Assembly: GCA_051651645.1 (NCBI GenBank)
Contig: JBOFSR010000100.1
Location: 1 to 10,315 of the forward strand
DNA length: 10,315 bases
Direction: 5' to 3'
Source of the DNA: JBOFSR01 sp051651645
GTDB taxonomy: Bacteria > Spirochaetota > Spirochaetia > Treponematales > Treponemataceae
Below, piece after piece: positions 6,333 to 10,315 of the stretch. The notes under the pieces are model-generated. The model had not been told where the DNA came from. It did not search any database and saw only the letters and a list, made by a program, of their open reading frames with translations. A program made the translations under genes and the position numbers. Within the stretch, counting starts at the first letter, position 1, and every line of letters starts with the position of its first letter.

Positions 6333-6362
6333 TTTATAGTTTTAAGAGTTGAAATCGGGCAA
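6333..6362 (-). promoter_or_regulatory. Weak candidate promoter for lon
   Basis: On the minus strand TTGCCC (6357-6362, inside the tRNA 3' acceptor) and TATAAA (6333-6338) are 18 nt apart. It would start RNA about 35 nt before lon. The alternative is read-through from the tRNA promoter, since no terminator hairpin separates tRNA and lon. Confidence 0.3.
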
Positions 6363-6428
6363 GGCGGATTTGAACCGCCGACCCCAAGTCCCCCAGACTT
6401 GTACGCTAACCAACTGCGCTATTGCCCG
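6355..6428 (-). tRNA. tRNA-Pro (anticodon GGG)
   Basis: A 74-nt cloverleaf on the minus strand. Acceptor stem CGGGCAA/TTGCCCG has 7 pairs; D-arm is GCGC..GCGT; anticodon stem CAAGT/ACTTG has loop CTGGGGG, giving anticodon GGG with G37; variable loop GGGTC; T-arm GGCGG-TTCAAAT-CCGCC. The C1-G72 pair and A73 discriminator are the identity elements of bacterial tRNA-Pro. CCA is not encoded. It reads proline codons CCC and CCU. Confidence 0.95.
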
Positions 6429-6435
6429 TAGAAAA

Positions 6436-6464
6436 AATCTAGCACAAACGTAACAAAAGGTCAA
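6436..6464 (-). promoter_or_regulatory. Promoter of tRNA-Pro
   Basis: On the minus strand TTGACC (6459-6464), a 17-nt spacer and TAGATT (6436-6441) preceded by TGC, an extended -10. Transcription should begin at about 6429-6430, almost at the mature tRNA 5' end (6428). It sits directly behind the stop codon of the alarmone-synthetase gene and could also feed lon. Confidence 0.7.
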
Positions 6465-6472
6465 TCATTAAT

Positions 6473-7762
6473 CTATTTAATATCAAGTTTTCTCAATAAA
6501 GCAGTATGCAATTTTTTTACATCGTCATTTTCTAAGCCTAAATCCATTGCTATAGATAAATCTGACAATGCTGAAGTGTAATCACCAAGATGATAGAGAG
6601 AAAGCGATCGCCTATAATAAACATGCGACTGATATTCATTCAACTCTAAGCTTTTTGAAAAACTTTTAATAGCTTCATTGTCATCGTGCAAAATGCAGTT
6701 CAAAATCCCCAAATAATACCAACTTCGTGAATTATTTGGATTAAGAACCGTACTTTTTTCAAAATCGCAAAAAGATAAATCAAATTGATTTTGTGCAAAA
6801 AATGCCATTCCACGGTGATTTAATATAACAGCAAGAACCACATCACTTTGGCGTGGCACCGATTCAATAATTTGTGTATATATTTTGATCGCCTGAGTAA
6901 AATCCTTTGTATTTTGCAAATGTATAGCCTCAAGCAACAAATCATCAATACTACCCTGCACATACGGCGAGGACGGCTTTTCAATACTGATAGGAGAGAC
7001 ATCCTCGGTGTGAAAAACCTCTTGAAAAGACTCTTTTACCGTTGCATCAGTTTTATCATAAAATACAGCTCGTCGGCAATCTAATTCTGAATCAAGCTTT
7101 TTTTGATAATCTCGAATTTCCTGAAAAATAATATCTGCAAGGCTCAAGCTTGCATTCATCGAAGCAAGCTTTCTTTTTAGGGGCAAATCAAAGGGAGAAA
7201 ATTCTGCCTTGTAGACAAGCTCATGCTCAACTTCTGCCCATGCATCCTGTAAAATAGTTCTAACTTGAATTTCACATATTAAATTTTTAGGCAAAATTTT
7301 ATTTTTTTTCACTATCTCTGGAATTTCAACTAAAATATGCGTTGACTCATAACCAAATTCACTAAAAGTTCTGTCTGATCCTTTTTTTTCAATCTCGATT
7401 ATTTTAAAAAATGACGCTAACTGTTTCTCAACTATATCTAAATCCTCTAAAAAAGGACAAATGACGCGCAAACCTATTAAATCAGAAATAACAGGAAACG
7501 TTGAAGTATCCACATAATGAGATTTTAAAATTTTACTATAATAGCTAGAAAATTTTTTTACTCGGGATTTTAAAGTCGGAATTGAAGATAAGTGAATTGT
7601 TTCTCGAATTAAAAGCTCTAATTCCATAATAACAGATGAAAAATATATAAAGTATTCATCGTATTTATTTTGAAGAGATCGCTTATTTGGAAAATGTTTT
7701 AGATCTGTTTTTAGCATAAGGTTGAAAATAAAAATGGTGCCAATCATTACAACTGACACCAC
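6473..7762 (-). CDS. RelA/SpoT-type (p)ppGpp synthetase domain fused to TPR repeats
   Basis: A 429-residue soluble protein. Residues about 45-225 form a RelA/SpoT nucleotidyl-transferase domain with the motifs needed for pyrophosphate transfer from ATP to GDP/GTP: SRVKK (66-70), ISDLIGLRV (92-100, Asp94), GYESTH (137-142), and EIQVRTILQDAWAEVEH (164-180, Glu164 as catalytic glutamate). There is no HD hydrolase domain before it and no TGS/ACT region after it, so it resembles a small alarmone synthetase rather than a full Rel. The C-terminal part (about 270-425) contains four or so TPR-like helical pairs, for example 310-340, 345-375 and 380-410, which probably bind a partner protein. The frame opens with two GTG codons at 7762; ATG at residue 6 or 16 is equally possible, as no clear ribosome site marks any of them. 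It lies between flaA and tRNA-Pro. Nucleotide product and partner are inferred. Confidence 0.8.
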   Translation of the reverse strand: MVSVVMIGTIFIFNLMLKTDLKHFPNKRSLQNKYDEYFIYFSSVIMELELLIRETIHLSSIPTLKSRVKKFSSYYSKILKSHYVDTSTFPVISDLIGLRVICPFLEDLDIVEKQLASFFKIIEIEKKGSDRTFSEFGYESTHILVEIPEIVKKNKILPKNLICEIQVRTILQDAWAEVEHELVYKAEFSPFDLPLKRKLASMNASLSLADIIFQEIRDYQKKLDSELDCRRAVFYDKTDATVKESFQEVFHTEDVSPISIEKPSSPYVQGSIDDLLLEAIHLQNTKDFTQAIKIYTQIIESVPRQSDVVLAVILNHRGMAFFAQNQFDLSFCDFEKSTVLNPNNSRSWYYLGILNCILHDDNEAIKSFSKSLELNEYQSHVYYRRSLSLYHLGDYTSALSDLSIAMDLGLENDDVKKLHTALLRKLDIK

Positions 7763-7784
7763 TTTTCATTTAGATTAGTAAAAT

Positions 7785-7790
7785 ATTATA
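7785..7790 (-). promoter_or_regulatory. Possible -10 element for the synthetase-TPR gene
   Basis: A perfect TATAAT on the minus strand just behind the flaA stop, about 23 bases before the first GTG. There is no recognisable -35, and the region is very A+T-rich, so this may be chance. No terminator stands between flaA and this gene, so read-through is an alternative. Confidence 0.25.
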
Positions 7791-7798
7791 TATTAATC

Positions 7799-8884
7799 TT
7801 ATTCTACGACAGGAGCAGCTTGTTGAGTTGTTCCTTGTCCGTCAGCAGGAGGACGAATACTTGATGTCGTTCCTGTTTCAGTAGCTTGACGTTGTTGTTC
7901 CATAAAACGATCAACTTGCTTTTGTCCAAAACTTGACATTTCAATATTTTGACGATAGATTTCACGCTCTTTCATGATACCCCAAACATCTTCATCAGCA
8001 ATGTCTCTCTCTGTATTAAGAACAGCCTTATCATAAATAATTTTTACATCTTTGAAGTAACCAATAAAGTCATCACCAATGCTTGCAGCATCACGTGTTA
8101 CTTGGAAACCAATAAACTTAACATAAGGAAGTGATACAGGATAAATTGGATAAATTCTAATTTCTCTAGCTCGAATTTCTTGAATATAAGCTGGATTGTT
8201 CCATTTAAGTTCTTTCCAACCATCAAAACTCAAATATCCCATGAAGTATCTTCTTTCAACACCATATTGATCTTTTAATAAAACATAAAGACCATGTGGG
8301 AAGTTCATACCCATTGTTGTTACAGAAATAGATTTTATTGTCCCTACATTTCGAACCAACCCATAACCTTCTTCAAATCTCATTACGCCACTAGCTTTTT
8401 CTTCGTCAGTAGGAGCTTCAATAACTCCCTCTGGACTAACTTGAGACATTGGTTCAGAAGCTGGAATTTCAAATGGAGGAACGATACGTGCATTTGCATT
8501 AACTGATCCACTTGGGAACACAACACGAACACCTAAAACTTCACTACCTGCAAAAGGTACACGTGCACTCGCACTAACGGGTGCACCAACTACTTGAGAA
8601 AGTGTAACATTAGATACACTACGTGCTGATGAATTCAGAACAACCTCCCAGTTTTTAAAGCTAAGAGAAGACTTCATCAAGCCCTTTTGCTCGTCAGTGA
8701 ATGTATCACCAGCATTTGCAGAATAATCCATAACCGTACGACGGTTTTGAGTCATGTTACCGTCAGCACCCATAATAATGTCAGCTGACAACTGAGTAAA
8801 ATCAATAATTACTGCTTCTTCGCCAACTGCAAGCGTCCCTACTAGAAGGAATGCCATTGCAACAAGAATGAAATTTTTCTTCAT
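7799..8884 (-). CDS. flaA1: Flagellar filament outer-layer (sheath) protein FlaA, FlaA1 type
   Basis: A 361-residue secreted protein that coats the periplasmic flagellar filament (FlaB core) of spirochaetes. Residues 1-21 are a signal peptide (MKKN, hydrophobic core, AVG before EEAV). The mature part contains segments I know from treponemal FlaA1: NRRTVMDYS, EVVLNSSAR, GVRVVFP, FPHGLYV, YFMGYLSFDGWKELKWNNP, VTRDAA and GYFKDVKIIYDKAVL. It is close in length to T. pallidum FlaA1 (about 350). The C-terminal 30 or so residues (about 331-361) are a low-complexity Q/T/P/A tail. AAAAGGAG (8891-8898) stands 6 nt before the ATG. It has its own sigma70-type promoter (8927-8955), agreeing with the known sigma70 control of spirochaetal flaA rather than sigma28. 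The GerMN-like gene lies immediately upstream on the same strand. I recall a similar small gene next to flaA1 in T. pallidum, but this should be checked. Confidence 0.93.
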   Translation of the reverse strand: MKKNFILVAMAFLLVGTLAVGEEAVIIDFTQLSADIIMGADGNMTQNRRTVMDYSANAGDTFTDEQKGLMKSSLSFKNWEVVLNSSARSVSNVTLSQVVGAPVSASARVPFAGSEVLGVRVVFPSGSVNANARIVPPFEIPASEPMSQVSPEGVIEAPTDEEKASGVMRFEEGYGLVRNVGTIKSISVTTMGMNFPHGLYVLLKDQYGVERRYFMGYLSFDGWKELKWNNPAYIQEIRAREIRIYPIYPVSLPYVKFIGFQVTRDAASIGDDFIGYFKDVKIIYDKAVLNTERDIADEDVWGIMKEREIYRQNIEMSSFGQKQVDRFMEQQRQATETGTTSSIRPPADGQGTTQQAAPVVE

Positions 8885-8926
8885 TCAAAGCTCCTTTTCA
8901 CGTGATATAATCCATATTATTTTATA

Positions 8927-8955
8927 ATGGTATATGCAAAAAAAAGTTTTGTCAA
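8927..8955 (-). promoter_or_regulatory. Promoter of flaA
   Basis: On the minus strand a perfect -35 TTGACA (8950-8955), a 17-nt spacer containing a T8 tract, and TACCAT (8927-8932) as a moderate -10. The leader would be about 35 nt. An imperfect palindrome (CCATATTAT..ATAATGG, 8912-8930) overlaps the -10 and start region and could be a regulatory site or a chance A+T pattern. Confidence 0.65.
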
Positions 8956-8989
8956 TATTTTTTTTCAAAGAAAATCAACAAAAAAACAA

Positions 8990-9439
8990 TTATTCAGCAT
9001 ACACCTCATTACCGGCAATATATACGTGTATAATATCTATATTTTTGAAATTAGTATAAATGTTTTTTCTGAAAACTGCAATAGTTTTTTTTAATTTTTT
9101 TAATTTTCCCTGTAAAGCTTCATCGCTTAGCTCTATATACAGGCTTTTATTTCTTACAAACAGCGTTTTTACTCGAGTTTCTTTTGAAAAAAGTGAATTT
9201 AGAGAGTTTGAAAAAGGTCCAAGCAACAACTCTTCAATGTATTGCTGGAGATAATCAAGTCTCTGATCCTTTTTTAAATACTTATATTCTTTCTTAATTT
9301 TATCTTCTGCAGTGGTTTCAAAATAAAAAACTCTCCTATTAAAATCTTTTCTACGCTCAAAATGAGTAAAAAAAACTATTCCCCCAATAAAGACAAAAAG
9401 AATAATGAGTAGAAATTTATTTTTTGCTAAAAAATCCAT
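8990..9439 (-). CDS. Small membrane-anchored GerMN-like protein
   Basis: A 149-residue protein with one N-terminal membrane segment (about 8-26) followed by basic residues and an extracytoplasmic domain. Residues about 35-145 follow the pattern of the GerMN fold: a strand RVFYFET, then LDYLQQYIEELLLGP, then LFSKETRVKTLFVRNKSLYIELSDEAL, and a final strand IIHVYIAGNEVYAE. Proteins with GerMN domains are found in the envelope of spore formers, mycobacteria and spirochaetes; the function is not established. AAGGA (9449-9453) stands 9 nt before the ATG. The gene starts 25 nt after the stop of the TauE/SafE gene and precedes the flaA promoter, so it is probably co-transcribed with the transporter and perhaps into flaA, since no clear terminator separates them. 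Confidence 0.7.
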   Translation of the reverse strand: MDFLAKNKFLLIILFVFIGGIVFFTHFERRKDFNRRVFYFETTAEDKIKKEYKYLKKDQRLDYLQQYIEELLLGPFSNSLNSLFSKETRVKTLFVRNKSLYIELSDEALQGKLKKLKKTIAVFRKNIYTNFKNIDIIHVYIAGNEVYAE

Positions 9440-9464
9440 TTTTAATTTTCCTTAAGTATATATT

Positions 9465-10250
9465 CTATATTTTGTTTAAAAACAAAATAATATTATATGT
9501 GTTTAGAACAATGAGTAACAAAAGCACGATCAAAAAAAATGTCTCTAAAAACTTTTCTGTAATTTTTTTTGAAGAAAATCCGCCCACAAAAGCACCGATT
9601 ATTCCACCCAAGCACATTAAAAAAAGTAATGATGCATCAAAAACAGGAATTGTTTTGGTTACAAATGTAGTAAAAAGACTCGTTGCTTGTGAAAAAAACA
9701 TTATAAAAATTGAGTTAAGAGCTGTTTCCTTTGGAGCCATTGAATAAAAATAGGCTAAAGCAACAATATTAAAGGGTCCGCCGCCAATCCCCAAAAATGA
9801 AGACAAAATTCCAAGCAGTATACCAAGAAAAATAGAGGTTATCGGATTTGAAATTGATTGTGTGTGTATTTTTGTCTTAAAAAGCACATAGAAAATAACA
9901 AGAATGTTAGCAAAAAGTAAAATACTACCTTGCAAAAGCCCCGCAACAACTTCATTACCGGTAATTATTTTTACAAATACAAATAATTGCTTGCCAATCA
10001 CGCCACCAACACAAGCCCCCATTGCCAAAAAAGAGCTTCGCTTTATATCAATTCTAACGGGCGACTTCCTGCTAGCAACCAATGCCATCGATGCCATAGC
10101 AAGAGATGTGCAACCACACAAAAAGCTCACTACACTGACAGAAAGAGCACCAATACTATCGAATAAGGGTTTCATAATTACACCAGGCCCAACTCCACTA
10201 AGCGAGCCAATAAAGGATGCAATAATTGTTATTAAAAAATATCCAGCCAT
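9465..10250 (-). CDS. TauE/SafE (TSUP) family membrane transporter
   Basis: A 261-residue integral membrane protein with seven to eight hydrophobic segments. It shows the internal repeat typical of TSUP/TauE-SafE proteins: GSLSGVGPGVIMKPL near the N-terminus (15-29) and GILSSFLGIGGGPFNIVAL in the second half (147-165). The family moves anions, notably sulfite, sulfoacetate and related organosulfur compounds or carboxylates, in or out of the cell; the substrate here cannot be deduced. The ATG at 10250 is the first residue of the first membrane helix and is the only reasonable start, but no ribosome site precedes it. It follows the end of an upstream frame by 13 nt, so translational coupling is likely. 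The GerMN-like gene follows 25 nt downstream. Confidence 0.85.
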   Translation of the reverse strand: MAGYFLITIIASFIGSLSGVGPGVIMKPLFDSIGALSVSVVSFLCGCTSLAMASMALVASRKSPVRIDIKRSSFLAMGACVGGVIGKQLFVFVKIITGNEVVAGLLQGSILLFANILVIFYVLFKTKIHTQSISNPITSIFLGILLGILSSFLGIGGGPFNIVALAYFYSMAPKETALNSIFIMFFSQATSLFTTFVTKTIPVFDASLLFLMCLGGIIGAFVGGFSSKKITEKFLETFFLIVLLLLIVLNTYNIILFLNKI

Positions 10251-10263
10251 TTTATAAAAGCTT

Positions 10264-10315
10264 TTAAATCAGATGATTTAAGTCAATTTCACATGCAATA
10301 CACGGCACCGTAATT
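10264..10315 (-). CDS. Possible C-terminal end of an upstream gene (cut by window edge)
   Basis: A minus-strand frame is open from the right edge to a TAA at 10264-10266 and would encode ITVPCIACEIDLNHLI, with a CxxC pair. Its stop lies 13 nt before the TauE/SafE ATG, a normal operon spacing, and that gene lacks its own ribosome site and clear promoter. I do not recognise the protein. With only 16 codons visible the frame could be open by chance. Confidence 0.4.
   Translation of the reverse strand, partial: ITVPCIACEIDLNHLI

Noticed and set aside
6355..6428. tRNA-Pro as the integration site of the left-hand element
   Set aside because: It is about 6 kb from the integrase with core genes between. 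I noticed no copy of the tRNA 3' end near the integrase or array.

Overview
The window looks like chromosomal DNA of a low-GC spirochaete, most likely a Treponema. The strongest marker is a full-length FlaA flagellar sheath protein closely resembling treponemal FlaA1 from memory. Treponema-type Lon, DUF368, GerMN-like and RelA/SpoT-TPR proteins, strong A+T richness and sigma70-type promoters agree with this. No database search was possible.

Left part (1-946), accessory-looking. A tyrosine recombinase (integrase) gene begins at 100 on the minus strand and runs off the left edge. Behind its start lies about 850 bases without a convincing gene. This stretch holds small palindromes, a 9-bp hairpin, a perfect 21-bp inverted repeat (235-287), a tandem array of 14 degenerate 23/24-bp units that each begin TAGTAA (283-615), and an intrinsic terminator (645-670). 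The rightward terminator suggests the array may be transcribed as a non-coding RNA. This integrase-plus-array layout is the least explained part of the window.

Middle (885-2100). A single plus-strand gene for a MalK/UgpC/MsmK-type sugar-ABC-transporter ATPase has a consensus promoter and its own terminator, with no permease genes beside it.

Right part (2131-10315), core-looking, all on the minus strand. Read in the direction of transcription (right to left) it contains: the tail of an unknown gene, a TauE/SafE (TSUP) membrane transporter, a small membrane-anchored GerMN-like protein, flaA with its own promoter, a RelA/SpoT-type alarmone synthetase fused to TPR repeats, tRNA-Pro(GGG), lon protease, a membrane-anchored alpha/beta hydrolase and a DUF368 undecaprenyl-phosphate translocase-type protein. 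The last three genes are tightly packed (8-nt gap, then a 4-nt ATGA overlap) and look like one operon. They end against the convergent ATPase gene at a shared bidirectional terminator.

Themes are cell envelope and motility (FlaA, DUF368, GerMN), stress control (Lon, alarmone synthetase) and sugar uptake (the ATPase). The mobile-element-like segment is confined to the left edge.
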